A DNA stretch of 64,000 bases from a virus. A program made the translations under genes and the position numbers. The stretch spans positions 62,001 to 126,000 of the IMG/VR virus record IMGVR_UViG_3300026512_000002, one strand, 5' to 3'. Under the pieces are notes generated by a model, which had not been told where the DNA came from, did no database searches, and saw only the letters and a program-made list of their open reading frames with translations. Of this stretch, positions 52,856-61,706 are shown one piece after another; position 1 is the first letter of the stretch, and the number at the start of each line of letters is the position of its first letter.

Positions 52856-53221
52856 TTACATGTTGTTGATTGATTTTGTTCCACCTAATGATATGAACAT
52901 TGGGGTATTTAACCCGTCATCACTATCAGTACCCTGGAAAGGGTTGACAATGACTTCCTGTTCATTCACAATGTAAACAACACCTTTTTTCAAAGGTAGT
53001 AAATGGGCTTGTACGTTTCCATTTACTATGCCGAATGAAAATTCGGCTGTTGATATCATTGTGATATCATCAGGCGCTACTACATAGTTGCCTGGCTGAA
53101 GATGAAATCTTCTAGCACTCGCAATTATTATTGCGGCAACTACATGTAGTAGGCATTCCTCATTACTCATGAGGTGCCTTAAGTTCATATTCCTAGTTTT
53201 CATATTCATTGCGTAACACAC
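52856..53221 (-). CDS. Hypothetical protein, hairpin-saturated gene, 121 aa
   Basis: MCYAMNMKTRNMNLRHLMSN; several ATGs lie close together and no strong ribosome site decides between them. The product has a beta-rich middle (FHLQPGNYVVAPDDITMIS) and is not recognised. The DNA is hairpin after hairpin: GTAAATGG/CCATTTAC, GCCGAAT-GAAA-ATTCGGC, GATATCA/TGATATC, GAAGAT/ATCTTC, ACCTTT/AAAGGT, AGGCA+CCTCA/TGAGG+TGCCT. A structured leader and 3' region flank it, ending in the terminator near 52700. Confidence 0.6.
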   Translation of the reverse strand: MCYAMNMKTRNMNLRHLMSNEECLLHVVAAIIIASARRFHLQPGNYVVAPDDITMISTAEFSFGIVNGNVQAHLLPLKKGVVYIVNEQEVIVNPFQGTDSDDGLNTPMFISLGGTKSINNM

Positions 53222-53224
53222 AAC

Positions 53225-53465
53225 TCATAATCCAACCTTCTATCCGAACTTAGCGTAAATCACTCCCCAATGGAACTATTACGTCTACCCAGCATTAAGT
53301 TTTACATCTATGCTGGCTTTAGATAGATGTTTGTAGTTGTAAATTAACATGATCGTTGACTATCATGCTCAAACATTTACGGATCATATAAAACGATCAC
53401 CTCGTATATATGTCCTACTACAACACCTTAATATATGTTTAAATATAGCTATTATGCTATCATGT
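53225..53465 (-). ncRNA. Structured leader of the 52856 gene
   Basis: About 240 bases with ACATCTAT/ATAGATGT, CATGAT/ATCATG, and a CCAGCAT/ATGCTGG helix that competes with the first because it shares bases. The arrangement permits two folds, as in riboswitch-type leaders. No ligand class is recognised. Confidence 0.45.
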
Positions 53466-53466
53466 G

Positions 53467-53526
53467 AGAAAAAAAAATAATCGAAATATGAAACATGTGG
53501 TAAACATATTTCGATTATTTTTTAAA
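53467..53526. terminator. Bidirectional terminator
   Basis: AAATAATCGAAATATG pairs with CATATTTCGATTATTT, flanked by A and T runs. It separates the ArdA-type operon from the structured unit. Confidence 0.85.
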
Positions 53527-53553
53527 AAGCTAAATTGATAACTATTTCACATA

Positions 53554-54102
53554 TTAATATTCTATTTCATATGGAATAGTCGTTTCCAACTCTTGTCGTA
53601 ATAAAGTTTTATCTATATCAGCTGGAACTTGAGATATTACATCTAATATAATATTTTCTCTAATATTATCTACGATTTCATAGAAATTAACATATTTCTC
53701 ATCATACTTATCTATTATGTATTCTGTTCCATTAACAATGATTCTACATCGTAATAGTGTGTCCCACAATATATGATTAATTACCTGACGTATATTTTCT
53801 AAATCTACATCAGATCCCCATTGTTTTATTATATCATCAAGTAATACTATAACTATTACAAAATCACCTTGGCTATATCCCCTAGATTCAACTTTCACCC
53901 ATTTCTTTCCACTAGTTTTAATCTCAGATAATGTGTCTACATCTGTTGCTATATTACCATAATCAGTATATATTAACACATTATTATTATCTTGTGCTTT
54001 TTTAAAATTATCATGAAAGTTAATTTGAGACAGATAGGTGTCAAAACATATATCTACTTCAACATTTACACCACTTGAACTACAATCAAAATTATTTCTC
54101 AT
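53554..54102 (-). CDS. Hypothetical protein of anti-restriction operon, 182 aa
   Basis: Begins MRNNFDCSSSGVNVEVDICF after GGAGGTAAA. Acidic and Ile-rich with no recognised motif. It is the last gene of the operon led by the zinc-ribbon and ArdA-like genes. Anti-defence operons often collect such acidic DNA-mimic-type proteins, so a related role is possible. Confidence 0.6.
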   Translation of the reverse strand: MRNNFDCSSSGVNVEVDICFDTYLSQINFHDNFKKAQDNNNVLIYTDYGNIATDVDTLSEIKTSGKKWVKVESRGYSQGDFVIVIVLLDDIIKQWGSDVDLENIRQVINHILWDTLLRCRIIVNGTEYIIDKYDEKYVNFYEIVDNIRENIILDVISQVPADIDKTLLRQELETTIPYEIEY

Positions 54103-54118
54103 TTTACCTCCAAACTGG

Positions 54119-54535
54119 TCAAGCTACATCGTAGCTACATATTAATTCGACTATACAACCATACTTGGTTTGATGATTTGTTATTTTATAATATATTTCT
54201 GCCAAAGCATATATTCTTGCAATTTCATATTCCGGAATATTAAGCTTGTTTTGTATTAATTTTTCTTCAAACAATGTAGCATCTAATAACTTATCATCAT
54301 ACCCATTGTTTTCTAAAAGTAGAGATATCGTATCTCTTATTTGATTTTCAATATAAGTGTCTAAACTTTCATTATCAACAGTATCAATTTCTAGTTCCGG
54401 ATCGAAATGGTCTATATTAGCATATTTCATTAAAGTATCTGTTACTACTGTTTTTACAGTACCATACTTATTATTACCATAAGTGTTTTTAATATCATTT
54501 AATATTGAATCATCAATATCGATTAAAATTTTCAT
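54119..54535 (-). CDS. Hypothetical protein of anti-restriction operon, 138 aa
   Basis: The ATG at 54535 (MKILIDIDDSILNDIKNTYG) follows TAAGGAGAATATT; the longer frame is leader. Strongly acidic with an early strand-helix unit and an internal LLENNGYDDKLLD segment. No family recognised. Confidence 0.6.
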   Translation of the reverse strand: MKILIDIDDSILNDIKNTYGNNKYGTVKTVVTDTLMKYANIDHFDPELEIDTVDNESLDTYIENQIRDTISLLLENNGYDDKLLDATLFEEKLIQNKLNIPEYEIARIYALAEIYYKITNHQTKYGCIVELICSYDVA

Positions 54536-54555
54536 AATATTCTCCTTAAACATTA

Positions 54556-54602
54556 GTCAATATTGATGAACATTATCATATATGTTGATAATGTTCATCA
54601 AT
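54556..54602 (-). terminator. 16-bp hairpin between operon genes
   Basis: TTGATGAACATTATCA pairs with TGATAATGTTCATCAA. No strong T run on the minus strand, so it may stabilise the upstream mRNA or reduce read-through. Confidence 0.6.
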
Positions 54603-54612
54603 TTTATTAGTT

Positions 54613-55149
54613 TTAGTCAAAAATATAATACTTTCCATGCATTGTATCATATTCTGTAAATGCTTCCTGTTTAAATAAGTCATACTCTATAGTAATGTAT
54701 CGTGTATTAAAAATATTATTATTAAACTTTTCTCCATAATACTCATCTAGATAGTCTTGAACATAATTATCGATATCTATGTCTAATATAGGGTATATAT
54801 CATCATAATGAGAACTAGCATATTCTGCATCGTATCCTTGCTGTAACAGTATTTCAAATGATATTTGTTCACATTCCTCCATATTAACATATTCCATTAC
54901 AATATCCCAATTCATACCACTTTCTGAATATAATTCTGATGGTATACCTTCAATATCTGTAATCATTATTTCTTCTCTTGGTGAGCATAATGGTGACTTT
55001 TTATCTGCTTCTTTAAAATGATTTCTTACATATTCTAAAAATTCACTACCATCTACAAAATTTGTCAAGTCTACCCAATGTCCAAATTCAAATTGAGTGC
55101 CATTGTTATAGCTTGCATAATCTGTTAAAAATACTCTATAATCCATCAT
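54613..55149 (-). CDS. ArdA-like anti-restriction protein
   Basis: 178 acidic residues opening MMDYRVFLTDYASYNNGTQFEFGHWVDLTNF, close to the ArdA pattern Y...Y..YNNG...G.W.dL. Then PREEIMITDIEGIP (compare El...D.EgiP) and SESGMNWDIVMEYVN follow, with a long acidic C-terminal half. ArdA proteins mimic DNA and block type I restriction-modification enzymes. The ATG overlaps the upstream stop as ATGA. Expected to act early to protect incoming phage DNA. Confidence 0.75.
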   Translation of the reverse strand: MMDYRVFLTDYASYNNGTQFEFGHWVDLTNFVDGSEFLEYVRNHFKEADKKSPLCSPREEIMITDIEGIPSELYSESGMNWDIVMEYVNMEECEQISFEILLQQGYDAEYASSHYDDIYPILDIDIDNYVQDYLDEYYGEKFNNNIFNTRYITIEYDLFKQEAFTEYDTMHGKYYIFD

Positions 55150-55520
55150 TCGACAACCTCCTTTTTTTCTATTTGACTAAAACACTTTGAATTACAATTC
55201 AAACACCTATACTTACCACACCCACCATCAATGTATTCTAATAATTCAAATTCTTCAAATTTATGTCGTGGCATATCAGCTGACATTTCCTCAGTGTTAC
55301 CACAGTTAGGGCATTGAATATATTGAGCATATTCAATTGAATCATAATATTTTTCTTCTACGATATCGGTATCTCCTTCATGTTTTCGTATTTCAATACG
55401 TAGTTTCTTAATAAAATCTTCTATTTCATCACCATTTAGTGGTTCGCAATACTTATCACTTGAACCACTATTACGATAATTTACAATGAGTTTAGATAAC
55501 AGTTCTAAATCAATTTTCAT
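55146..55520 (-). CDS. Zinc-ribbon protein, 124 aa
   Basis: Begins MKIDLELLSKLIVNYRNSGS after TAGGAGGAAAA. Four Cys form a zinc ribbon: QCPNCGNT (about 76-83) and YRCLNCNSK (about 108-116). Leads the ArdA-type operon; its leader folds into two hairpins. Could be a regulator or a nucleic-acid-binding anti-defence factor. Confidence 0.65.
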   Translation of the reverse strand: MKIDLELLSKLIVNYRNSGSSDKYCEPLNGDEIEDFIKKLRIEIRKHEGDTDIVEEKYYDSIEYAQYIQCPNCGNTEEMSADMPRHKFEEFELLEYIDGGCGKYRCLNCNSKCFSQIEKKEVVE

Positions 55521-55537
55521 TTTTCCTCCTAATTATC

Positions 55538-55612
55538 TCTACACGCCAACATGTAATTGGTGTGTAGAGATAGGTTTAAAGTTTTTTAAATATTAAATAC
55601 ATGATGTCACGT
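55538..55612 (-). promoter_or_regulatory. Structured leader of the ArdA-type operon
   Basis: CTCTACACGCCAA pairs with TTGGTGTGTAGAG (13 bp with one wobble), and ATTAAATAC/GTATTTAAT forms a second hairpin upstream. Both are in the 5' leader of the minus-strand operon. Confidence 0.5.
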
Positions 55613-55649
55613 ATTTAATATGTGTTTAATATGTAAGTTAGTTTTTTAA

Positions 55650-55669
55650 TTGACAACCCACCCTATAAT
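55650..55669 (+). promoter_or_regulatory. Possible promoter for the beta piece
   Basis: TATAAT at 55664-55669 with TTGACA only eight bases upstream, too close for a standard sigma70 pair. The position fits a transcript starting near 55675 and supports the downstream start codon at 55705. Confidence 0.3.
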
Positions 55670-55704
55670 ATATTATGATTGAACCATATATTTTGGAGGA
55701 TTAT

Positions 55705-57681
55705 ATGGAACATAATAAACACGACATATTGTCAGAAGTTTTACTTATGCCTGGAGCTAATATGGTTGAACCTGGTAGGGCATCTATGTTTGGTAACCAC
55801 ATTACGCAAATAGTACCATTATTGGAACCAGAAAGACCTATGGTATATTCTGGTTTTGAAAATCAAATCGGGGAACATTCATTAGCTTATAAAAAAGCTG
55901 ATGGGAATTACGAAATAGTGTCTATTATTGAAAAAAATAAATATAATAAACTTGTGGTATTAAAAAATATTGAAACTGATGTATATGATATTATTAAAAT
56001 TAGCAAATATAATCATGTCACAGAAAACTATGGTTATATCATAAATGATATATTTTCTGATAAAAAAGAAGGTGATGTATTGAAAAAAGATGATATATTA
56101 TATAGATCAAATTCATATGATAATGATATGAATTTAAGATATGGTTCAAATTTACGTGTCATTCTAGCATCTGTAGATAATATGACATATGAAGATCCAA
56201 TAATAGTAAGTGAGTCAGCAGCTACAAAGAAATTAGTCACTATGGATATAACAACTACAAAAATAAGTGTTAATGATAATGACATTTTAATGAACATATA
56301 TGGTGATTTTAAAAATAAAACATATAAAACATTTCCAGATGTTGGTGAAAATGTAAACTCTAGAGTTTTAGCAGCTAGAAGAAGGATTAACTCAAATACA
56401 GTTTTATTTAATTTAAAAGATGAAATGTTGACAGGTATTGATAGTATTATTACAGATGACGATGTTTTTTATTCAGGTGTTAATGATGATACTGTTGTTG
56501 TGGACATAGATATTTTTAGTAATAAAAATGTTGAAGACTTATCAAAATATGAGTATAATGGACAAATTGTAAAATATTTAAAAAATAACACCAGATATTA
56601 TAATGCTATTAAAATGGTGTTGGGTAATATTGTCAATAAACCATTATCCGAATATTCCTCTGAATTGGAATATGAGTACTATAATGCTATATCCATAATA
56701 GATACTAATATTAAATGGCGTGATGAAAATGTGTTTGATAATATGATTATAAAAATAACAACAGCTAGTAGAAATACTTTAAATGTTGGTGGCAAAATAT
56801 GTGGTAGATATGCTAATAAAGGTGTTACTGCAACAGTTAGAAAAGATAGCGATATGCCTAAGACTAAAGAAGGATATATTATAGATGCTATAATTAGCCC
56901 ACAGAGCGCTATTAACCGAACTAATCCAATGATGATGATGGAGTTGGAAATAACTATGATAGCTCAGAGAATAGTGGAGTTTATGGCTAATAAGATAAGT
57001 ACTGATTTTCAAGCTGTGAAAAAAGTTTATTTTAAATTTCTAGAATTAGTTAATGAAAATGATTTTAAACTTGTTAAAGAATATTATGACAAAATACCAT
57101 CATCTAAAAAAAGAGATTTTTTCCTAGAAATCATAAGAGATGGTATAGAAATAAGACAGGCTCCTTTTTTTAATAATATAACTAAAGATGTGTTGTTTAA
57201 AATATATGATGTTCTTGGCAACATGATGAAATTGGAAAAAGATGTATATGGTAAATGGATTATTCCAAAGTACGAAATAGTTGGTATGGAAGAAAAATAT
57301 GTTATGGGTTATATGTATATTTTTAGATTGAAACATTATGGTTTTTCTAAATATTCTGTTAGAGCTACTGGTGGTGTTAATGTATATAATATTCCTGATA
57401 AAAATAAACTGTTTAAAAATAAAGGAGCTATGTTTTCCAATATATCAGTTAGATCTGGTGAAATGGAATTCCATAATTTAAGACTAACTAAAGATAATGA
57501 TGAATTAAATAGGTTTGTTAATACTTATTCATCTAATGGTACCATACGTAAACAGTCTATTATTGATATTATAAACAATGGGTTCATGGACAAATTACCT
57601 TACACAAAATCTAAATCAACTATGATTAAAGTATTGGAGCAATATTTGCTAACAATAGGTTTAGAAATAGTTGACGATTAA
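55705..57681 (+). CDS. RNA polymerase beta subunit, C-terminal piece
   Basis: 658 residues; the start at 55705 follows TTGGAGGATTAT, while the ATG at 55675 lacks a site. Residues follow beta: VLLMPGANMVEP..... (compare RALMGANMQRQ), PMVYSGFE, NLRVILASVDNMTYEDPIIVSE (compare [22 protein letters not shown]), GGKICGRYANKGVTATV (compare GDKMAGRHGNKGVISKI), SAINRTNPMMMMELE, and near the end YVMGYMYIFRLKH and RSGEMEFHNL. It contributes the second catalytic half of the phage polymerase; the beta N-terminal piece is not in the window. Confidence 0.92.
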   Translation: MEHNKHDILSEVLLMPGANMVEPGRASMFGNHITQIVPLLEPERPMVYSGFENQIGEHSLAYKKADGNYEIVSIIEKNKYNKLVVLKNIETDVYDIIKISKYNHVTENYGYIINDIFSDKKEGDVLKKDDILYRSNSYDNDMNLRYGSNLRVILASVDNMTYEDPIIVSESAATKKLVTMDITTTKISVNDNDILMNIYGDFKNKTYKTFPDVGENVNSRVLAARRRINSNTVLFNLKDEMLTGIDSIITDDDVFYSGVNDDTVVVDIDIFSNKNVEDLSKYEYNGQIVKYLKNNTRYYNAIKMVLGNIVNKPLSEYSSELEYEYYNAISIIDTNIKWRDENVFDNMIIKITTASRNTLNVGGKICGRYANKGVTATVRKDSDMPKTKEGYIIDAIISPQSAINRTNPMMMMELEITMIAQRIVEFMANKISTDFQAVKKVYFKFLELVNENDFKLVKEYYDKIPSSKKRDFFLEIIRDGIEIRQAPFFNNITKDVLFKIYDVLGNMMKLEKDVYGKWIIPKYEIVGMEEKYVMGYMYIFRLKHYGFSKYSVRATGGVNVYNIPDKNKLFKNKGAMFSNISVRSGEMEFHNLRLTKDNDELNRFVNTYSSNGTIRKQSIIDIINNGFMDKLPYTKSKSTMIKVLEQYLLTIGLEIVDD

Positions 57682-57752
57682 AAAACGAAATAAATAACAA
57701 ATGCATATTATAATACTATAATGATACATGTTTCATATAATGGAGGTTAAAT

Positions 57753-57980
57753 ATGAAAAAAATGACAAAACGTGAAAAAATTAGTTTAGGTGAACTTGAA
57801 ACACTTTTTTCAGACAATAAAATTGTTAAAAATTCTTTTATATCTGATATTGATAAATATAAGTTTATCGCAGTTACAATCAATGGTGATTATGAATTTA
57901 TCGATAATATATCAGGCGTGGATACAACAAATGTGTCTGTATTTAAAACTAAGAATATTAGACGTAGGTTTATGAAATGA
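57753..57980 (+). CDS. Hypothetical small protein, 75 aa
   Basis: MKKMTKREKISLGELETLFS after TGGAGGTTAAAT. Basic, no known motif. Its stop overlaps the primase start (ATGA), so the two are translationally coupled; a role with the primase is plausible. Confidence 0.65.
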   Translation: MKKMTKREKISLGELETLFSDNKIVKNSFISDIDKYKFIAVTINGDYEFIDNISGVDTTNVSVFKTKNIRRRFMK

Positions 57981-59011
57981 CAAACGATATGGATTTATAT
58001 GTTATTTTGAGAAATAATTTACATCTCGTGCGTTTAACAAATGATAGTTCTGAAATTATAATACGTTGCCCTATATGTGGTGATTCTAAAAATCAAAACC
58101 ATGCACATTTTTACATTATGAATAAATATCCATTCTACTATAATTGTAAGAAATGTGAAAGTTCAGGAATATTTACATCAGATCTACTACAATCTGTAAA
58201 TGTCTATGATCCAAATATGGCATTATATATCAATAAATCTAAAATGGATTATATAGATAAATATGGGTTGAGTTCAATACGACATCTTAAAAAATTTAAA
58301 AAAGTAACAGTACCTACTAAATATAGTAGAACTCCTAATAATTTAAATAAAATAGAATATCTTAAAAATCGTTTAAATGTAGATGAAATTACTACTGAAA
58401 TGTTGGTTAAGTTTAAAATAATAATTGATTTTAAGGAATTTTATAAAATTAATAAACTTGGTAAAATAAGAGGTGAGAATAGAAATAGTTTAACAAATAA
58501 GGAAATTTTAAATTATCGTAAGTATGATAGATCTCATATAGGATTTCTATCAACAGATTCAACACATGTTATATTTAGAAATATAGATAAATATGGTAAA
58601 AGATATGATACATTTAGAGTGATTAAAAATGATAAAATTGCTGCTAAAAAATATTACACTATTAAAAATACTATAGACATGAGAAGATTGGACTTGGTAG
58701 TCAATATATGTGAAGGCGTGTTTGATGCTATTGGTATATATAGGAATGTGTATAATAATAATATTTCTGATAATGTTGTGATATTGGCAGTTAATGGTAA
58801 GGATTATACAAGTGTGATAAAAGAGTATATTAAAAAAGGTTTTATCGATGCTACTTTTAATATATATTCAGATAGCGAAGTTGGTCTTGATGTATATAGG
58901 AAAATGTTGTATAAATTACCGTTTAATAGTATACCTGTTATTTATAATAAAAAAGGTGATGATTTTGGTGTTAACGATGTTGAAATTATGAACACTGTGG
59001 CTACAATATGA
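57977..59011 (+). CDS. DNA primase (zinc finger plus TOPRIM)
   Basis: 344 residues. N-terminal CHC2-type zinc finger: CPICGDSKNQNHAHFYIM then YYNCKKCESSG (about 29-65). The TOPRIM core has NICEGVFDAIGIYRN with the catalytic Glu near 246, VILAVNGKDYTS, and NIYSDSEVGLDVYRK near 297. It would make RNA primers at the fork opened by the helicase at 38339. Length is short for a bacterial primase and usual for a phage one. Confidence 0.88.
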   Translation: MTNDMDLYVILRNNLHLVRLTNDSSEIIIRCPICGDSKNQNHAHFYIMNKYPFYYNCKKCESSGIFTSDLLQSVNVYDPNMALYINKSKMDYIDKYGLSSIRHLKKFKKVTVPTKYSRTPNNLNKIEYLKNRLNVDEITTEMLVKFKIIIDFKEFYKINKLGKIRGENRNSLTNKEILNYRKYDRSHIGFLSTDSTHVIFRNIDKYGKRYDTFRVIKNDKIAAKKYYTIKNTIDMRRLDLVVNICEGVFDAIGIYRNVYNNNISDNVVILAVNGKDYTSVIKEYIKKGFIDATFNIYSDSEVGLDVYRKMLYKLPFNSIPVIYNKKGDDFGVNDVEIMNTVATI

Positions 59012-59062
59012 ATGTAAAAATTGTGATATAACATATAAATAATACTTAAAAGGAGGTGTGTC

Positions 59063-59623
59063 ATGGACATGAATAGATATGCTATGAAAATAATAAAAGA
59101 ACTGGACAATGGCCAGGATTTTGGATTAAAAAAAGCTGTATCAGATGCATATATGTATTTAATCGAATTCCTATCTGATAACCCAAGAGGTTCTAATAAA
59201 ATTAAATTGCATAATCCGGGTATAGCAATATCATTTATTATGGAAAAATTATCATTTTTTCATAGTGGTTTGGTTGATGATTATAGTTGGAGACCAAATG
59301 CTAATGAAAGAGGTAAACAAACTGCTATGGCCACAGGTAGAAACGATAGGTTTATAGATACAACGGTTATGGTTTTAACAGTCAATGATGTTCAAATTAA
59401 ACCGTGGATTCAGAAAAATAATACAAACATAGATGCTAGTAAAAGTACCGATATAGCATTGGCTGTTAGAGATATTAATAGGACTTTATCGTTTGAAACG
59501 GCTTGGAAAAATTATTTAAAAGATAAATCCATTAACTCTTTTAAAAATTATATTGCGAAAACATATGGAGTGTATAATTTATATGATACTAACCAATATG
59601 GTAATAATACTTTTAGAAGATAA
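59063..59623 (+). CDS. Hypothetical protein of replication cluster, 186 aa
   Basis: MDMNRYAMKIIKELDNGQDF after AAGGAGGTGTGTC. No recognised domain; mid-region ATGRNDRFIDTTVMVLTVNDVQ. Lies between primase and RNase H, so a replication-linked role is possible. Confidence 0.6.
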   Translation: MDMNRYAMKIIKELDNGQDFGLKKAVSDAYMYLIEFLSDNPRGSNKIKLHNPGIAISFIMEKLSFFHSGLVDDYSWRPNANERGKQTAMATGRNDRFIDTTVMVLTVNDVQIKPWIQKNNTNIDASKSTDIALAVRDINRTLSFETAWKNYLKDKSINSFKNYIAKTYGVYNLYDTNQYGNNTFRR

Positions 59624-59714
59624 GTAAGTATAAATACAGATGTCGCATACACTATTTACGTGTATGCGACATTTTGTGATGGTGAAAAAATGGTTGATGA
59701 TAAAAGGAGGTTAT

Positions 59715-60200
59715 ATGTTATATTATTTGTTTACAGATGGTTCTAGTAAAAAACATTTAAATGAATCTAAAAAGTTTTATGGTGGAGCAGCATATGTTTT
59801 AACTAATGATGATTTTAAGGTGTTGCGAAGCTCTGCTACTAATTCCAAAGACACTACTAATAATAAAATGGAACTAACAGCGTTCATATATGGTATCATT
59901 GATAATAAAGACATTTTCAAGGAAAATGATAATATAACAATAGTCAGTGATTCCAAATATTTAGTAGATGGTGCTACTAGATGGATGTACAATTGGATTG
60001 ATAGTAATTGGACTAAAGCAAATGGAAAAACAGTTAGTAATTTAGAATTATGGAAGTTAATACATAAAATTGTTTCTAAATACAGTATCGAATTTATTTG
60101 GATAAAAGCTCATACTAAATCTATTGATATGTATAGTAAAATGAATGCTATAGTAGATGAAATGGCTGGATATGCAATGAGGCGTGTTTATAATAAATGA
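59715..60200 (+). CDS. rnhA: Ribonuclease HI
   Basis: Start MLYYLFTDGSSKKHLNESKK after AAAAGGAGGTTAT; the upstream frame is leader. The four acidic active-site positions are present: TDGSS (Asp8), KMELTA (Glu near 53), VSDSKYLVDGATRW (Asp near 79) and a C-terminal VDEMA. WIKAHT supplies the His loop. It removes RNA from RNA-DNA hybrids, such as primers. Confidence 0.92.
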   Translation: MLYYLFTDGSSKKHLNESKKFYGGAAYVLTNDDFKVLRSSATNSKDTTNNKMELTAFIYGIIDNKDIFKENDNITIVSDSKYLVDGATRWMYNWIDSNWTKANGKTVSNLELWKLIHKIVSKYSIEFIWIKAHTKSIDMYSKMNAIVDEMAGYAMRRVYNK

Positions 60201-60208
60201 GGTGAGTG

Positions 60209-60970
60209 ATGGCTAGATTATGTTCCAAGCACATATACCAATCACCGGATATTATATATTTGAAAAATACCAATATTATCGAATATGATATGAAAGATGC
60301 AGGGCTATCTATAATAAAAGAATTTAAATTATTAGATACGGTAACTATAAATTATTTGGATAACCTTAACAAAACTGATAAATTGGTTGCTATTGGTCGC
60401 AAATATATAGGTAATAAAACTTTTTCTAAAAAACATGTTATAGGGTTTAGCAAAGCTAGATGTTTGTTTGTAGATAATAATAGCATTAAAGATTACGAAA
60501 TATTGTCAATTAAAAAGGATGCTATATTTGTAATAAATAAAGTTGCTGATGATTTAAAAATAGGTAAGAATATACTATTTGTTTCTAAACATATATACAC
60601 ATCATATATGAAATTATTTAATTTAGAGATATATTATAATTCTGTAGACGATACTATAGATATAAAAGGTATTGGTAATAACATATATCTCCATAAAAAT
60701 AGTTTTATTGAACTAATTAAAGATTTTATGAGAATGAAGGAAAATAATAATGGTAGTATTAATCACATGTACGATATATTTAAACACATTGTTGTAAAAT
60801 ATAAAAGTATGCGATATACCGTATCATATTATAGGGAATTTAATAATTTATCACTATATAAGCTTAATATTGGTAACAGTTACTATATTAAGGACATAGG
60901 CGATAAAAATATAATAGATATATCATATAATTTAAGATTGTTGTTTGAAATAATGCGTATTATGTTATAA
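60209..60970 (+). CDS. Hypothetical protein, possible divergent polymerase-type fold, 253 aa
   Basis: Start at 60209 (MARLCSKHIYQSPDIIY) five bases after GAGGTG. Phrases NIIEYDMKDAGLSIIKEFKLL (near 25) and YEILSIKKDAIFVIN (near 96) have the layout of a family I recall from other phages; the spaced YD and KKDAIF elements loosely recall polymerase motifs A and C. No claim of activity is made. It follows RNase H in the replication cluster. Confidence 0.55.
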   Translation: MARLCSKHIYQSPDIIYLKNTNIIEYDMKDAGLSIIKEFKLLDTVTINYLDNLNKTDKLVAIGRKYIGNKTFSKKHVIGFSKARCLFVDNNSIKDYEILSIKKDAIFVINKVADDLKIGKNILFVSKHIYTSYMKLFNLEIYYNSVDDTIDIKGIGNNIYLHKNSFIELIKDFMRMKENNNGSINHMYDIFKHIVVKYKSMRYTVSYYREFNNLSLYKLNIGNSYYIKDIGDKNIIDISYNLRLLFEIMRIML

Positions 60971-61046
60971 TCTTAAAAATATTTCAAATATATATTAGTA
61001 CAATGTCACAATGTTGTGATGTATTAATATATTATTTGGAGGAAAT

Positions 61047-61703
61047 ATGAAGAATTTTTCAATTATGATTGGTGATAATATTATGAAAACAATTCAACAA
61101 GGATTGAATATGTTGAATATCAATACCATTACTAATAAAATCGATGATCTGAATACAGATGTCGAGGATTTATTAATAGCTTCAGAAAACATGTTTAAAA
61201 CACATGTTATATCTCAAGCTGCAGTTCGAGTCAAACAAGGTTATATGCTCGTAACTTTGTTTGAAAATGGTAAAGTAGATATTCACATCAATAATATTGA
61301 GGAAGTGGATATGGATTTATTAAAATTAATGGTTTTTGAAACTATTGATTTTAGTAATTTTAAAATTGCTAAAACAGATGCAAAATTAATAGGTTTAATT
61401 AAACCTATTAATGTAAAAAAAGTTGTAGGCGGCGGATATGTCGTTGTTGACAACGAACATGTGTATTTGATCAATAAAAATGATCAAATATTAAAATTTA
61501 AAAAAAACAATATAAAGACAAAAGGAGGTGTTATATATAAACACAACCGAAGAGGTCGAAAGTTTGACGCCTCTGTATCTTTGTATAAAGATGATGATAA
61601 TCAAATATATCTTGAACTATATTCGAAAGTTCAAGATATATTTAATGTTCTTTCAGAGTTAAAAAGTGATGTTTATTGCGGATTATTAGCAATGAACATT
61701 TAA
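61047..61703 (+). CDS. Hypothetical protein, hairpin-saturated gene, 218 aa
   Basis: MKNFSIMIGDNIMKTIQQGL after TTGGAGGAAAT. Not recognised; middle region VGGGYVVVDNEHVYLINK. Coding DNA is packed with perfect stems: TCAAACAAGGTTA/TAACTTTGTTTGA (61231-61264, 13 bp), a 28-base perfect palindrome at 61385-61412, AAATATATCTTGAACT/AGTTCAAGATATATTT (61603-61643, 16 bp) and others. Ends in a 14-bp terminator. It belongs to the hairpin-rich gene set though it lies in the replication cluster. Confidence 0.7.
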   Translation: MKNFSIMIGDNIMKTIQQGLNMLNINTITNKIDDLNTDVEDLLIASENMFKTHVISQAAVRVKQGYMLVTLFENGKVDIHINNIEEVDMDLLKLMVFETIDFSNFKIAKTDAKLIGLIKPINVKKVVGGGYVVVDNEHVYLINKNDQILKFKKNNIKTKGGVIYKHNRRGRKFDASVSLYKDDDNQIYLELYSKVQDIFNVLSELKSDVYCGLLAMNI

Positions 61704-61706
61704 TAT

